A stretch of DNA of 64,000 bases from Lachnospiraceae bacterium. Lineage in GTDB: Bacteria; Bacillota; Clostridia; Lachnospirales; Lachnospiraceae. The notes under the pieces were generated by a model that was given only the letters and a program-made list of their open reading frames with translations, was not told where the DNA came from and did not search any database. The stretch is from positions 1 through 64,000 of the forward strand of contig JAETQH010000009.1 in the NCBI GenBank assembly GCA_021770785.1, in the 5' to 3' direction. Positions 33,089 to 42,852 of this stretch are shown here, piece after piece. Positions within the stretch are counted from its first letter, which is position 1. Each line of letters begins with the position of its first letter. The translations under genes were made by a program, and so were the position numbers.

Positions 33089-35602
33089 CTATTTGACCGA
33101 TAACCGCAGGCAGATTAGCGGCACGGATACGGACAGCAGCAGGATGAGCGACAGCACCACCCACAACGGCAGCAAAGAGAAGCGGTAGACGGCACACCAG
33201 GAATTCAGGGCCTCTATCACGGCAGGCATCACGGCCGCCGAGAAAAATATGACCGCCGGCACGAGCAGCATACTCATCAGAGCAGCGTGGAAGAGTCCTT
33301 CAAGCAGCATCAGACGGCGTAGCTGGGCAGCGGTCATTCCCAGGCTCTTGTAGACCGCAAACTCTGATCTGCGGCTGACGGTCTTGACCACCAGCATATT
33401 CGCAAAATTGATAAGAGCGATCCCGAGCAGTACCAGGGCGATCGCAAGCTTAGGCAGCACCTCGCTCAGAGCCGATGCCTGAAAGCTCGATACAAATTCG
33501 CTGCGCCGGACGATCCCGATCCCCCGGTTCGGACCCCGCTCATAATGATCCAGATAGGCTTCAAAGGCGTCCTGGCGCGCCGGATCGATATCAACCGCCA
33601 ATTGACGATATGCCTGGTCTGGGAACAGCGCATCGAATGCCTCCATGGGCAGGATGTACATGATATGGAACGCGGCCTGCGGGCTGTTTGATCCGCTGAT
33701 AAAGGAGATGCCGTGAATGATCGTTCCCATTATGGTATAGGTGTGCCCGTCCAGCGCCACACGTTCCCCCGCCGCTGGAGCGCCGACCGCCTTGTTGTCA
33801 TAGGTGCCCGCAGCCAGAACGTAATCTCCGGAAGCAAACGCGTCGGCATCAAAACTGCCGCTGGTAAAAGGATCATTTTCCAGCATATGCTGCAGAAAGG
33901 CTCCATCCGCCCCGACAATGAGACCGATGTAACCGCCGGTCTGCTCCAGACGCTCCAGACCGGCACACCAGTCCGGATAGACCGCATTCGCTTCCAGCAG
34001 CGTCATTGTTTCATCGTAGGAGCAGCGGTAATAGTCCGCGATACGCCGGCGCAGTTTTTCGGAAGCGGTCATCTGTATTTCGCGGGTTTTTAGGGAACTG
34101 ACCGCCGTGACCTCCGGGCGCGCCTGCAGTTCCTTCACCGTCTCTGCCGTAATGCTGCGGTTGTTTTCATTGTACCGCTGCGCGGAGAGATATGCCGAAC
34201 CGTCCATGAGACAATAATCCCACGGGGACATCTCGGATAAGTACAGATCCTCCCGGTAGCTCGTATACTGGATCCAGGTCGAACAAAGCAGCAGCGTTGC
34301 CAGCAATAAGGAGAGTGCCGACAGCGCGGTGCGCAGCCGGTTCCGGACCAATGTAGTGCGCACTGCCAGATCCACAAGGGTTGTGCGTCCATTTGAACGG
34401 CGCCTGCGGCGGGGCAGACAGCCAATGGCAGAATCAGATACCTGGATCGGTGTCATGCGGGACAGACGGATCGAGAGGATCAGGTAAGCAGCCAGTGTGG
34501 TGAGCAGGGTACAGAGCGCCGCCGCCGCAAAAGGCGGCAATGAAAGAAAGTGCAGCGCTGCATTTTCGTCCCTTCCCTCGAAGATCCTGCTGCTGATCAG
34601 AAAGTCCAGTCCAAACCCCAATATCCATCCGGGGAGAAAGCCCAGAAAAGAGATGAGGCAGCCTTGCTCCAAAAACAGGTGACAGATCTGTCTTGGCGTC
34701 ATTCCCAGCGATTTTAAGCGCGCATAATAAGAGGCGTCCCGCTGTGCTGCCACATGAATAATGCAGTAGATCATCAGATAGCCGCACAGTGGCACGGATA
34801 GTATGATAGAATAATACTCAACTGCCTGCAGCGCTGCCAGCTCCTGCATCGCCTCGCTATAGGCAGGGTTTGTTGTAAAGCGGATCCCGGGGATCCCCAA
34901 TTCGTCTAAAATGGAGGCAGCCTGTCCGTCTAATTTTTTAGGCTGGTGCAGGTTCACCCCCAGCGTTACAGTGGGGTTGGTCTTATCAAGACACTCCGGA
35001 ACCAGCTTCTGTGCTGTGTCAGGGGAGATCCACGCATAGGATTCGGTAAAAACAGTAGGGCTGGTCCACCAGCCGCACAGTGTGAAATCCGAGGTATGCG
35101 TGCCACCGTCAGAGGCAGTCCAGATCAAAGACACGCACGTTCCCAATTCATGGGGAATGCCAAGGGAATCCATGGTAAGCCCGTCCAGGGCGACCTCGCC
35201 GGGATGCTTTGGCAGATCTCCCGTGTCAGGAACGGACAGCACCGTTTCCGCATAGGCATGGTCGGCGACAGCCAGTTTTACCAGCCGCTGTCCGAGCATC
35301 GGATCTGTGAGCTGTCCTACCGTGCTGAGCCGGACGGAATTCCTGACCCTGGTATCGCCTGCGACCGCATCTGCCTGCTGTTTGGTCAGACCGGTATAGA
35401 GGATCTGGCTGGTCGAACCAAATTGATACTGGTATTGGAGCAGATAATAGCTTTCGACAGAGTCTCCCAGCAGGAAGATCAAGGTGTAGAGTGCCGTGAC
35501 CAGCGCGGCAGCAAGTGTCAGAATACAGTTCTGGATGCGGTGGGATTGGAAGTCGCGCCTGATCAGGGTGCGGCAGACTTTCAGGTTGTTGTTTGCAAGC
35601 AT
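33089..35602 (-). CDS. ABC transporter permease, FtsX/MacB-type (first pair)
   Basis: 837-residue permease of the same architecture as the 29717-32287 protein: N-terminal TM near residue 30, extracytoplasmic domain, three helices between 265 and 380, a second extracytoplasmic domain (450-690) and three C-terminal helices from 695. Coupling motifs QRDASYYARLKSLGMTPRQI and VSRRSEFAVYKSLGMTAAQL are clear. It follows its ATPase gene by 12 bp. Two related but not identical permeases in one cluster suggest either two transporters or one hetero-complex. Substrate unknown; linkage to a two-component system and BlaR1 points to a cell-wall-active compound or damage product (inference). Confidence 0.88.
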   Translation of the reverse strand: MLANNNLKVCRTLIRRDFQSHRIQNCILTLAAALVTALYTLIFLLGDSVESYYLLQYQYQFGSTSQILYTGLTKQQADAVAGDTRVRNSVRLSTVGQLTDPMLGQRLVKLAVADHAYAETVLSVPDTGDLPKHPGEVALDGLTMDSLGIPHELGTCVSLIWTASDGGTHTSDFTLCGWWTSPTVFTESYAWISPDTAQKLVPECLDKTNPTVTLGVNLHQPKKLDGQAASILDELGIPGIRFTTNPAYSEAMQELAALQAVEYYSIILSVPLCGYLMIYCIIHVAAQRDASYYARLKSLGMTPRQICHLFLEQGCLISFLGFLPGWILGFGLDFLISSRIFEGRDENAALHFLSLPPFAAAALCTLLTTLAAYLILSIRLSRMTPIQVSDSAIGCLPRRRRRSNGRTTLVDLAVRTTLVRNRLRTALSALSLLLATLLLCSTWIQYTSYREDLYLSEMSPWDYCLMDGSAYLSAQRYNENNRSITAETVKELQARPEVTAVSSLKTREIQMTASEKLRRRIADYYRCSYDETMTLLEANAVYPDWCAGLERLEQTGGYIGLIVGADGAFLQHMLENDPFTSGSFDADAFASGDYVLAAGTYDNKAVGAPAAGERVALDGHTYTIMGTIIHGISFISGSNSPQAAFHIMYILPMEAFDALFPDQAYRQLAVDIDPARQDAFEAYLDHYERGPNRGIGIVRRSEFVSSFQASALSEVLPKLAIALVLLGIALINFANMLVVKTVSRRSEFAVYKSLGMTAAQLRRLMLLEGLFHAALMSMLLVPAVIFFSAAVMPAVIEALNSWCAVYRFSLLPLWVVLSLILLLSVSVPLICLRLSVK

Positions 35603-35614
35603 AGCAGGTTCTCC

Positions 35615-36280
35615 TTATTCACAGATATGGCCGTCCTCGATACGGATCACCCGGTCAGCCATCTGTGCGATCTCCAGATTGTGCGTGATCATCACCAGTG
35701 TCTGGTGATACATTTCTACTGACAGCTTGAACAGACCCAGCACATTCTGCCCGCTCTTTGAGTCCAGGCTGCCGGTGGGTTCATCCGCCAGCAGAATGGA
35801 AGGTCTGCTGATCAGGGCTCTGGCGATGGCTGTCCGCTGCTGTCCGCCGCCGGAAAGCTCATGCGGGTAAGCGTCAAGTCTCTCCTGCAGATGAAGAAGT
35901 GCTGCGATTTCAGAAAAAAAGACCGGATCATGTGTTCTTCCGGCAAGGCTCAGCGGAAACAGAATATTCTCTCTGACGGTGAGCGTGGGGATCAGATTAA
36001 AGCTCTGGTAGACAAAACCTACCTTACTGCGGCGAAAGACTGCCAGCTCTTTTTCCTTCAGATTGGATAAGCGGACGCCGTCCACGATGATCTCGCCCGC
36101 ATCCGGGGTATCCAGCCCGCCGATCATATTGAGCAGTGTGGTCTTTCCCGAGCCGGATGCCCCGATGATCGCGGTAAATTTTCCTTTCTCAAGGGCGAGA
36201 CTGATGCCGCACAGGGCGTGTACGGCGCTCTCGCCTTTGCCAAATGTTTTATGGAGATTCTGTACGGTTACGATATCCAT
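35615..36280 (-). CDS. ABC transporter ATP-binding protein (LolD/MacB/BceA type, first pair)
   Basis: 221 residues: Walker [36 protein letters not shown], signature [16 protein letters not shown] (an extra Gly where most have SGGQQQR), Walker [15 protein letters not shown], switch MITHN. It lies 44 bp downstream of the histidine kinase gene and 12 bp upstream of the permease gene, so it belongs to the same operon. BceA-like ATPases are typically encoded beside the two-component system that controls them, as here. Confidence 0.92.
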   Translation of the reverse strand: MDIVTVQNLHKTFGKGESAVHALCGISLALEKGKFTAIIGASGSGKTTLLNMIGGLDTPDAGEIIVDGVRLSNLKEKELAVFRRSKVGFVYQSFNLIPTLTVRENILFPLSLAGRTHDPVFFSEIAALLHLQERLDAYPHELSGGGQQRTAIARALISRPSILLADEPTGSLDSKSGQNVLGLFKLSVEMYHQTLVMITHNLEIAQMADRVIRIEDGHICE

Positions 36281-36324
36281 GGCTGATTCCTCGCTTGTGA
36301 TCTATTTTTCATAAATTGTCAGAA

Positions 36325-37329
36325 TTAACTTCGCAGATACACCGAAAATGTCGTTCCTTCCCCCACCTTGGACTTCACGCTGATATAACCCTTCTGCCGC
36401 GTGATGATGCCGTTTGCCAGATACAGGCCAAGACCCACGCCCTCCTCTGCGGCAACCTCCTCTTCCCGGTAGAAACGTTGGAACACATTATTGTAGTGCT
36501 CCTGTGAGATGCCGATGCCGGTATCTGATATGTCGATGCGCGTATAGAACTGCCAGGGGCGCACAGTGATCGAGATCTTTCCGCCTGCCTGTGTGTACTT
36601 CACGGCGTTGTCCAGAATGTTTCCGACCGCTTCCGCCGTCCACTTGGGATCATGCCAGACCGTGATGTCCGCTCCGCAGGCAACAGATATTTCGATCTCT
36701 TTTTGCTCCGCCTTGCCCCACACCGTATTCATTGCCTGTGCAATGGTGTCGATCAGCCGGGATTCCACCGGATTGAGAACAAAAGTTCCTGTCTCTAGCC
36801 GGGACATTTTGATGAGGGACTGCATCAGAAAATCCAGTTTGTTGATCTGAGCCTCCATCGAGTCAGAGAACTGTGCCCTCTTTTCTTCGGGAATATCCTG
36901 CCGTCTGAGAATACCGGCATAGAGTTTCACATTGGCGATCGGTGTTTTTACCTGATGGGAAATATCGCTGACCAGGCTCTGCAGGGTCTGTTTGTCCCGC
37001 TGGCTTTGCAGGCGTTCTTCGCGCATAATATCGTAATACTGCATCAACCGGTCCTGAACCTTTGATGTCAGGGAATCGTCATAGGGACGCAGGATTTCTG
37101 GCTGGCGGCCTGCAATGGCGGCGTCCACGGTTTCGCATATATTGTCCGCAAATCGCACGATCTGATGTCTCTGCAATGCCGCCCACGATCCAGCTAATAA
37201 AATAAAGCCGGCACACACAGCCAGTATAGCATATCGGACTGGCGCTTCCGGCACGGATTCCCACAATATCCAGACCAGCGCCGATGTAAGCGCGCAGGCC
37301 GTCAATCCCAGAAAGATATAGGTTTTCAT
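36325..37329 (-). CDS. Sensor histidine kinase (VncS/BceS-like)
   Basis: 334 residues with two close N-terminal TM helices (about 5-22 and 33-50) and almost no external loop, an 'intramembrane-sensing' layout common in kinases that receive their signal from an ABC transporter. The H-box SDISHQVKTPIANVKLY has the phospho-acceptor His near residue 127; N-box AVGNILDNAVKYT near 240; G-boxes DISDTGIG and GVGLGLYLANGII. Its start overlaps the response regulator stop, giving tight coupling. It probably signals transporter load or envelope stress to the OmpR-type regulator. Confidence 0.9.
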   Translation of the reverse strand: MKTYIFLGLTACALTSALVWILWESVPEAPVRYAILAVCAGFILLAGSWAALQRHQIVRFADNICETVDAAIAGRQPEILRPYDDSLTSKVQDRLMQYYDIMREERLQSQRDKQTLQSLVSDISHQVKTPIANVKLYAGILRRQDIPEEKRAQFSDSMEAQINKLDFLMQSLIKMSRLETGTFVLNPVESRLIDTIAQAMNTVWGKAEQKEIEISVACGADITVWHDPKWTAEAVGNILDNAVKYTQAGGKISITVRPWQFYTRIDISDTGIGISQEHYNNVFQRFYREEEVAAEEGVGLGLYLANGIITRQKGYISVKSKVGEGTTFSVYLRS

Positions 37330-38015
37330 CGCTGTACCCCTTTCCAGATGTAGCCCATGCCGCGAACCGTCTGGATGTAGGCGTGGGCATCGTCCTCGAT
37401 CTTCGAGCGCAGGCGGTTCATGGTCACGGTCAGCGTATGGTCGTCGATAAAATTACCGCCGCTGTCCCACAGCTTCTCCAGAAGGATCTGCCGGGTAAGG
37501 ATCCTTCCGGCATTTTCCGTCAGTGCCCGCAGCAGCTTGTATTCATTTGGCGTGATCGGCAGTTTTTCGGCGCCCCGCTGTGCGGTCAGGGCAGCAAAAT
37601 CCAGCACCAGGAATCCGTCACTCCACCGCTGGGCGGACGCATCAGCGGCTGTTTTGCTGCTCCTTCGCAGGACAACATCCAGACGGCGCAGCAGGATCTG
37701 CATATTAAAAGGCTTCGTTACATAATCCTCGGCGCCCAGATCAAATCCGTCCAGCACATCCCGTTCCAGATCGTTGGCAGTCAGAAAGATCACTGGCAGA
37801 TCCGGTCTTGCCTGTTTGATCGCGCGGCACAGGTCAGCTCCGTTACCGTCCGGCAGATTCACATCCAGCAGCACCAGGTCAAAATGATCCTCCGCAAGAA
37901 GCTGCCGCGCTTTCCTGCAATTGTAGGCGGCGACTGTGATATAGCCGTTATTGTCCAGTTCAAAACACAACCCGGCACTCAGTGTCAGATCGTCCTCTAC
38001 CACTAAAATCCTCAT
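37326..38015 (-). CDS. OmpR-family response regulator (VncR-like)
   Basis: 229 residues from the preferred ATG 38015 (GAAAGG upstream; conserved MRILVVEDDLTL start). An earlier ATG at 38057 overlaps the blaR1 stop and is possible. Receiver domain: VEDD, LVLLDVNLPDGNG with the phospho-acceptor Asp, FLTANDLERD, VTKPF. C-terminal winged helix: LPITPNEYKLLRAL, then DDHTLTVTMNRLRSKIE and IQTVRGMGYIWK. It is co-transcribed with the kinase and the transporter genes. Expected to activate the ABC genes. Confidence 0.92.
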   Translation of the reverse strand: MRILVVEDDLTLSAGLCFELDNNGYITVAAYNCRKARQLLAEDHFDLVLLDVNLPDGNGADLCRAIKQARPDLPVIFLTANDLERDVLDGFDLGAEDYVTKPFNMQILLRRLDVVLRRSSKTAADASAQRWSDGFLVLDFAALTAQRGAEKLPITPNEYKLLRALTENAGRILTRQILLEKLWDSGGNFIDDHTLTVTMNRLRSKIEDDAHAYIQTVRGMGYIWKGVQR

Positions 38016-38056
38016 ATTGTCATACCTTTCTGATTTGTATACTCCCCACTCGATCA

Positions 38057-39832
38057 TCAGATATCAGAAAGAATGGAATGGGTCAGTTCAGCGGCGATCG
38101 AACCGGTGGCAAGATCATCGTTCTGGATGCTTGTGGCAAAGAAATAAGTGTGGTCTTCCTGCTCGATGTATCCGATAAACCAGCCTAACGTATTGGCTCC
38201 ATCTACTTCACCGGTTCCGGTTTTGCCATAGATCCTGCTGTTTTCTTCCGAATACAGGTAGATCGAATCTTTTACGGCACGGATGTTTTCCGGTGAAAAA
38301 CCAAACTGGTTGTAATAGAATTTCTGTAACATTTCAATCTGCTCAATGGGAGATATGCCCAGAGAGGAGTCTGCCCAATAAGAGGATATGTTCCCGCGGA
38401 CTGTCTGGTTTCCATACCCTATTTTTTCGATATAATCCCTTATGGCAGGAAATCCTGCCTGCCTGTCGATCGCCTGAAAATACCACGTAACGGAATCCTG
38501 CATGGCTGACTGCAGCGTCTGGTCGCTGTTCCACGATTCATATACATGGTGCTGTCCATCCCATTTCATCAAAGACTGTTCCGGCGAGATGATCCCGGTT
38601 TCAAGCCCGAACAGGGCACTGTATATCTTATAGGTGGAGACAGGAGTGATGCGTGTGGTGGCACATTCCTTGTTGTAGATCTGCCAGGAGTCATTTTCGG
38701 CATCGTACAGGACAAAACTGCCTTCGTATTTGCCGAAAACATCATCCAGGTCAAGGTATGTGATGTTCCTGCCCTGCTCATGGAAAACATAACGGTCATG
38801 GCCGGCAGCGTGGATTGACAGGACAGGGATAAAGCCTGCCAAAAAGGCCGCAATGAGGACATAGGACAAAAAGCTGGAAACCCTTTTGTGAAAGGATTCT
38901 TTCTGATAATTTGCAATATTTATGATCCGCCTCTGCATTTGTGCCATACTGCCGCTCATGCCCGTGGCAAAGGGAAAGGATGCGCGTGATATTTTTTCGG
39001 CAAGATCGATCAACGTGTGTCCGTAGCGTTCATGATCGTCCGCTTCCAGTATGTCCAGGACAGAAGTGTCGCAGGCAATCTCACGGTCCGTTTTCATTTC
39101 CTTGCAGGCATGCCACACAAAGGGGTTAAACCAGTACAGCACATTGGCAATGTGCATGAGATGGTTCATCACGGCATCCTTGTGTTTGTAATGCGAAAGC
39201 TCGTGGAGCAGCATATACCGCAGGTCTTTGGCATTATAATCAGAGATCAGGTGAATCGGCATATAAATACAGGGTCTGAACATGCCTGCAAGGACAGGGG
39301 ATTTCAAGAATGCCGTACTGTAGACAGGTATGTTTTTCGTTATGTTCATTTCCCTGAGACATCCCTGATAAATCTTGTGCACGCTGCGATTCTGCAGGGG
39401 AAGGGAGGATGTTTTCAGGGCATGGAAGCGGATCGCCGACCGGACTGTCAATATCACCATTCCTGCCACGCCGGCAGCCCATAAAACGAACAATAAGACC
39501 CCGACGCCGGAGGATGTTTTCTGGCTGGCGGTTACGCCAAAATCATTCATCCAGTCTAATGTGCCAGCCTGATGGGAAGCAGTATTTCCGCCTGGGGTGG
39601 TTCCTGTATGAGACGCAGCCATGGTCTGAAAGACCGACAGCCATGAAAAGAGCGGCAGTGACCGGACAGGCAAAAAAGGGACTGCCAGAAGTCCGAGCAG
39701 AGGGAACCATAAATGATACTGCATCCTGCTGGTCAGCCTGCTTCGCAACATATGTTTTGCAGCCAATAGAAGCCCGATGATAATACTGATAAAAATATTG
39801 CATAACAGGAACTGGAGCGCAAAATTTCCCAT
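38057..39832 (-). CDS. blaR1: BlaR1/MecR1-type beta-lactam sensor-transducer
   Basis: 591-residue membrane sensor. N-terminal helices surround an M56-type zinc metalloprotease domain with LLHELSHYKHKDAV (HExxH near residue 209). The C-terminal extracytoplasmic domain (from about 330) is a penicillin-binding, class D beta-lactamase-like sensor with active-site Ser in PVSTYKIYSAL (SxxK) and KTG motif YGKTGTGEVDG. Beta-lactam acylation would trigger cleavage of BlaI and derepression. The ATG at 39832 has AAGGAGG upstream and follows the blaI stop by 1 bp. Unusually, no beta-lactamase or PBP gene follows; the cluster continues into a two-component system and ABC exporters. Confidence 0.92.
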   Translation of the reverse strand: MGNFALQFLLCNIFISIIIGLLLAAKHMLRSRLTSRMQYHLWFPLLGLLAVPFLPVRSLPLFSWLSVFQTMAASHTGTTPGGNTASHQAGTLDWMNDFGVTASQKTSSGVGVLLFVLWAAGVAGMVILTVRSAIRFHALKTSSLPLQNRSVHKIYQGCLREMNITKNIPVYSTAFLKSPVLAGMFRPCIYMPIHLISDYNAKDLRYMLLHELSHYKHKDAVMNHLMHIANVLYWFNPFVWHACKEMKTDREIACDTSVLDILEADDHERYGHTLIDLAEKISRASFPFATGMSGSMAQMQRRIINIANYQKESFHKRVSSFLSYVLIAAFLAGFIPVLSIHAAGHDRYVFHEQGRNITYLDLDDVFGKYEGSFVLYDAENDSWQIYNKECATTRITPVSTYKIYSALFGLETGIISPEQSLMKWDGQHHVYESWNSDQTLQSAMQDSVTWYFQAIDRQAGFPAIRDYIEKIGYGNQTVRGNISSYWADSSLGISPIEQIEMLQKFYYNQFGFSPENIRAVKDSIYLYSEENSRIYGKTGTGEVDGANTLGWFIGYIEQEDHTYFFATSIQNDDLATGSIAAELTHSILSDI

Positions 39833-39833
39833 G

Positions 39834-40235
39834 TCAGGTTCCTCCTTTTCTGGCATCTTTGGTTTTCGATTCTTTTGATAAAAGAGAGCGGAGCGTATTG
39901 ATCTCGCTGTCCGATAATTTGTCGTGGTCAATATAAGCGGACAGCATGGCGGAAATATCGCCGTCATAAAAGCGTCTTAGAAACGAACTGCTCTCCTGGC
40001 CGATATACTCATCCTTATCCACCAGCGGGGTATACACAAACACCCGGCTCTGTTTTTCATAGGTAAGGACGCCTTTCGTCACCAGACGCTTGATCAGTGT
40101 CTGAATCGTTTTAGGGCTCCAGGAAGTCGTTTTGACCAGACGATCCGTTATTTCATTTGTACTGATCGGTGCGTACTTCCAGACAATCTTCATTACTTCA
40201 TATTCCGCCTCGGAAATTTGGGGCAAAGCTTTCAA
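39834..40235 (-). CDS. blaI: BlaI/MecI-family transcriptional repressor
   Basis: 133-residue winged-helix repressor: ISEAEYEVMKIVWKYAPIST at the start, recognition region TSWSPKTIQTLIKRLVTKGVL, then a C-terminal dimerisation helix region in which BlaR1-type proteases cut. The start is TTG at 40235, with AAGGAGG eight bases upstream; the downstream ATGs lie inside the conserved fold. It forms an operon with blaR1 and probably the whole downstream cluster. A clear TACA/TGTA-type BlaI operator was not found upstream. Confidence 0.92.
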   Translation of the reverse strand: MKALPQISEAEYEVMKIVWKYAPISTNEITDRLVKTTSWSPKTIQTLIKRLVTKGVLTYEKQSRVFVYTPLVDKDEYIGQESSSFLRRFYDGDISAMLSAYIDHDKLSDSEINTLRSLLSKESKTKDARKGGT

Positions 40236-40248
40236 AACAGATACCTCC

Positions 40249-40440
40249 TTAAAATATCCTGCGCAAACCGCAACGGTTATTTTTCCTAACTTTTTGTAGC
40301 AGTCCTTCTGTTGCGTAGAAGGCGCACAGTGTCTCCATGTCGATAAAATCGCGCCCTGGTTTTCTAAACAGCCTGATCTTGTGGCTGCCCGCTATTGTGG
40401 GAACCCGGTACGTCAGAGTGCTAGAGCATTTTTCAAACAC
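40249..40440 (-). CDS. Possible 63-codon leader ORF upstream of blaI
   Basis: From GTG 40440 a 63-codon frame (basic, ending NNRCGLRRIF) stops 13 bp before the blaI start, with its TAA merging into the blaI Shine-Dalgarno. Nothing recognisable in it. Ribosomes finishing here could affect blaI translation, or it may be chance. The surrounding gap 40236-40646 otherwise shows a GC-type hairpin (CAGGGGAAA/TTTCCCCTG near 40582) and a small palindrome near 40463, but no clear gene. Confidence 0.25.
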   Translation of the reverse strand: MFEKCSSTLTYRVPTIAGSHKIRLFRKPGRDFIDMETLCAFYATEGLLQKVRKNNRCGLRRIF

Positions 40441-40646
40441 GCTCTAAGTCTCATTTTCAAGACAGATAGAAATATCTGCCTGCATGGAATCACAGGGTGG
40501 CTGCGCCATAAATGTGGTTATTTTCCATGTTTTTATGCTTCCTTCGTGCCGTCCTGGTGACAGCCTGTTCTATGCGCACGGGCAGGGGAAAGGTTTTTCC
40601 CCTGTTCGGTTTATGATGTCTCCTTTTTAAGATTTTATCATGATAG

Positions 40647-40859
40647 TCAGATGTCGTCCTCACCGATCAGTCCGTACAGGCTGTACATGGACAACATATT
40701 CCTGTATTGCATCTTACTGCCCGCCAACTGACGGTATGTTGCCGATTTCTTTTTTCCCTCTGCTTTCATCTGTTTCATCTTATTGTCAGCCTGGTCATAG
40801 TTTGTCCGGACAGCAGTTAACATTTTTTCAAAGGCATCTAACCTGTCTTCTGCATTCAT
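40647..40859 (-). CDS. Small coiled-coil protein of unknown function
   Basis: 70 residues, highly charged and helical (EDRLDAFEKMLTAV, YDQADNKMKQMKAEGKKK), ending LYGLIGEDDI. An AAAAGGAG site precedes the ATG, which supports it as a real gene. No membrane segment. Not recognised as a named family. It is divergent from the AAA-ATPase gene and separate from the blaI cluster. Confidence 0.6.
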   Translation of the reverse strand: MNAEDRLDAFEKMLTAVRTNYDQADNKMKQMKAEGKKKSATYRQLAGSKMQYRNMLSMYSLYGLIGEDDI

Positions 40860-41044
40860 TTTAATCTCCTTTTGCTAAAAAACTCAACTGGTTACATTTC
40901 AGGAATGTTATTATTATCTTATCATAAATAAGGACATATTTCCATTCAATCTTTTTGCTGTTTTTATTCAAATAAGGTGTGATTTGCCTTATGGGATGTG
41001 GTATACTGTTAAAAATACGAAATTTTTCGGGAAAGGGGTATGAT

Positions 41045-42760
41045 ATGGCAGGAAAGGCAAAGCTTCCCATGGGGATTGAGAATTTCATGGAAATGCGTAC
41101 AGGGGGATTCTATTATGTCGATAAAACCGGACTAATTAAGACATTGTTGGAGAATCCGGGAAAAGTGATCTTGTTTACGCGCCCGAGACGGTTTGGAAAG
41201 ACACTGAACATGAGCATGCTTCGATATTTTTTTGAAGCGGGCAGTGATGTAATGCCGTTTGACAACAGCAAGATTTTTGACGGGCTTGAGATTTCGAAGG
41301 AAGAGGAACTGTGCAGGGAATATATGGGGAAATTCCCGGTGATTTCAATTACGTTAAAAGGAGCGACCGGGACAAATTATGAAGAGGCAAAGGAAATGCT
41401 TCGGTATGTTATCGGTACAGAAGCAATGCGGTTTCAGTTTCTGATGCAGAGCGAATGTCTGACAGAAATGGAACGCAGGCGTTATGAGGCGCTTATCAGT
41501 ATTGACAAGGGAGGGGATTATACCATGTCGGATGCACTGCTGAAAAGCAGCCTGCAGACGTTATCACAGTTATTACAGAAGCATTATGGGCAGGATGTCA
41601 TCATGCTGATTGACGAATATGATGTGCCCCTTGATTATGCTTACAGATCCGGATATTACGATGCCATGGTGGAACTGATCAGGGTTCTGTTTGGAAACGC
41701 ATTTAAGACGAATAACAGCCTGAAATTTGCAGTTCTGACAGGGTGTCTTCGGATATCAAGGGAAAGTATCTTTACAGGACTGAATAATTTTAAGGTATAC
41801 ACTGTAAAAGATGTGCGCTATAAGGAATATTTTGGTTTTACGGATGCGGAAGTCCGGCAGATGCTGGAATACTATGGATTTTCTGATCAGTATGATGCCG
41901 TGAAGGAATGGTATGACGGTTACATGTTTGGTAATCTGGGAATATATTGCCCGTGGGATGTGATCAATTACTGTGGCGACCTGCGCGATGGAAGTGTGAC
42001 AGAACCGCAGAATTACTGGGTGAATACAAGCAGCAATGACATCATCAGAAGGTTTTTGTCCAGAGCGGACGCTACCGCAAAGGATGAAATTGAGCGTTTG
42101 ATCAACGGCGGTCATGTGAAAAAGATGGTGCACCAGGAACTGACATACCGTGACCTGGATTCTGACATTGACAATCTCTGGAGCATTCTTTTTACGACAG
42201 GATACCTGACGCAGGCCGGGGAGGACGAGGAGGGCATATCGTCTCTGGCCATTCCAAACAGGGAAATCCGGTGGATCTACGTCCAGCAGATACGGAAATG
42301 GTTTAAGGATGAATCACGGAAGGATACGCGAAAACTGGAAAATCTACGCAGGGCATTTGAGGAGAATGATACGGCTGCCATTGAAAAGGAGTTTGCGTTT
42401 TACCTGCGAAAGACAATCAGCATCCGCGATACCAGCGTCAGGAAAGAAATGAAAGAGAATTTTTATCATGGCGTCCTGCTCGGGTTATTTGGAAACATGG
42501 ACGGCTGGAAGGTGAAATCCAATGCGGAATCCGGCGACGGCTACAGCGACATCAGTGTGGAAGTGGAAGATCAGGAAATCGGCATTGTCATCGAACTGAA
42601 ATACGCTGAGAATGCGGCATTTGATAACGCCTGTAAGGAGGCATTGGAGCAGATTCATGACAACCATTATGAGGAGGCGCTGGCTGATGACGGCATGACG
42701 ACTATTTACAGGTATGGAATCGCGTGCTATAAAAAACGGTGTAGGGTGGTTTCGGGTTAA
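41045..42760 (+). CDS. AAA-ATPase-like protein with C-terminal PD-(D/E)XK nuclease-like domain
   Basis: 571 residues. N-terminal AAA-ATPase-like region: LPMGIENFMEM, GGFYYVDKTGLI, nucleotide-binding FTRPRRFGKTLNMSML near residue 45, and Walker B VIMLIDEYD near 193. The C-terminal domain has SGDGYSDISVEV, then IGIVIELKYAENAAF near 515, giving a D...ExK nuclease-like core. The family is abundant and often multicopy in gut anaerobes; its function is not established. The ATG at 41045 follows AAAGGGG. A fragment of a paralogue lies at 8353-8544, fused to GH115, showing that these genes take part in rearrangements here. Confidence 0.85.
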   Translation: MAGKAKLPMGIENFMEMRTGGFYYVDKTGLIKTLLENPGKVILFTRPRRFGKTLNMSMLRYFFEAGSDVMPFDNSKIFDGLEISKEEELCREYMGKFPVISITLKGATGTNYEEAKEMLRYVIGTEAMRFQFLMQSECLTEMERRRYEALISIDKGGDYTMSDALLKSSLQTLSQLLQKHYGQDVIMLIDEYDVPLDYAYRSGYYDAMVELIRVLFGNAFKTNNSLKFAVLTGCLRISRESIFTGLNNFKVYTVKDVRYKEYFGFTDAEVRQMLEYYGFSDQYDAVKEWYDGYMFGNLGIYCPWDVINYCGDLRDGSVTEPQNYWVNTSSNDIIRRFLSRADATAKDEIERLINGGHVKKMVHQELTYRDLDSDIDNLWSILFTTGYLTQAGEDEEGISSLAIPNREIRWIYVQQIRKWFKDESRKDTRKLENLRRAFEENDTAAIEKEFAFYLRKTISIRDTSVRKEMKENFYHGVLLGLFGNMDGWKVKSNAESGDGYSDISVEVEDQEIGIVIELKYAENAAFDNACKEALEQIHDNHYEEALADDGMTTIYRYGIACYKKRCRVVSG

Positions 42761-42852
42761 GATCAATAAATGGGAATGGACGGGGATACAGGATTTAGAA
42801 CTGGGAAAAGCAGGCAGGTGCCCATTATGTTGATTAAGTAGGAGAAATAAAT

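Noticed and set aside
40582-40605. CAGGGGAAA/TTTCCCCTG hairpin as a terminator
   Set aside because: No T-run on either strand and no gene end directly before it; kept only as a note in the gap.
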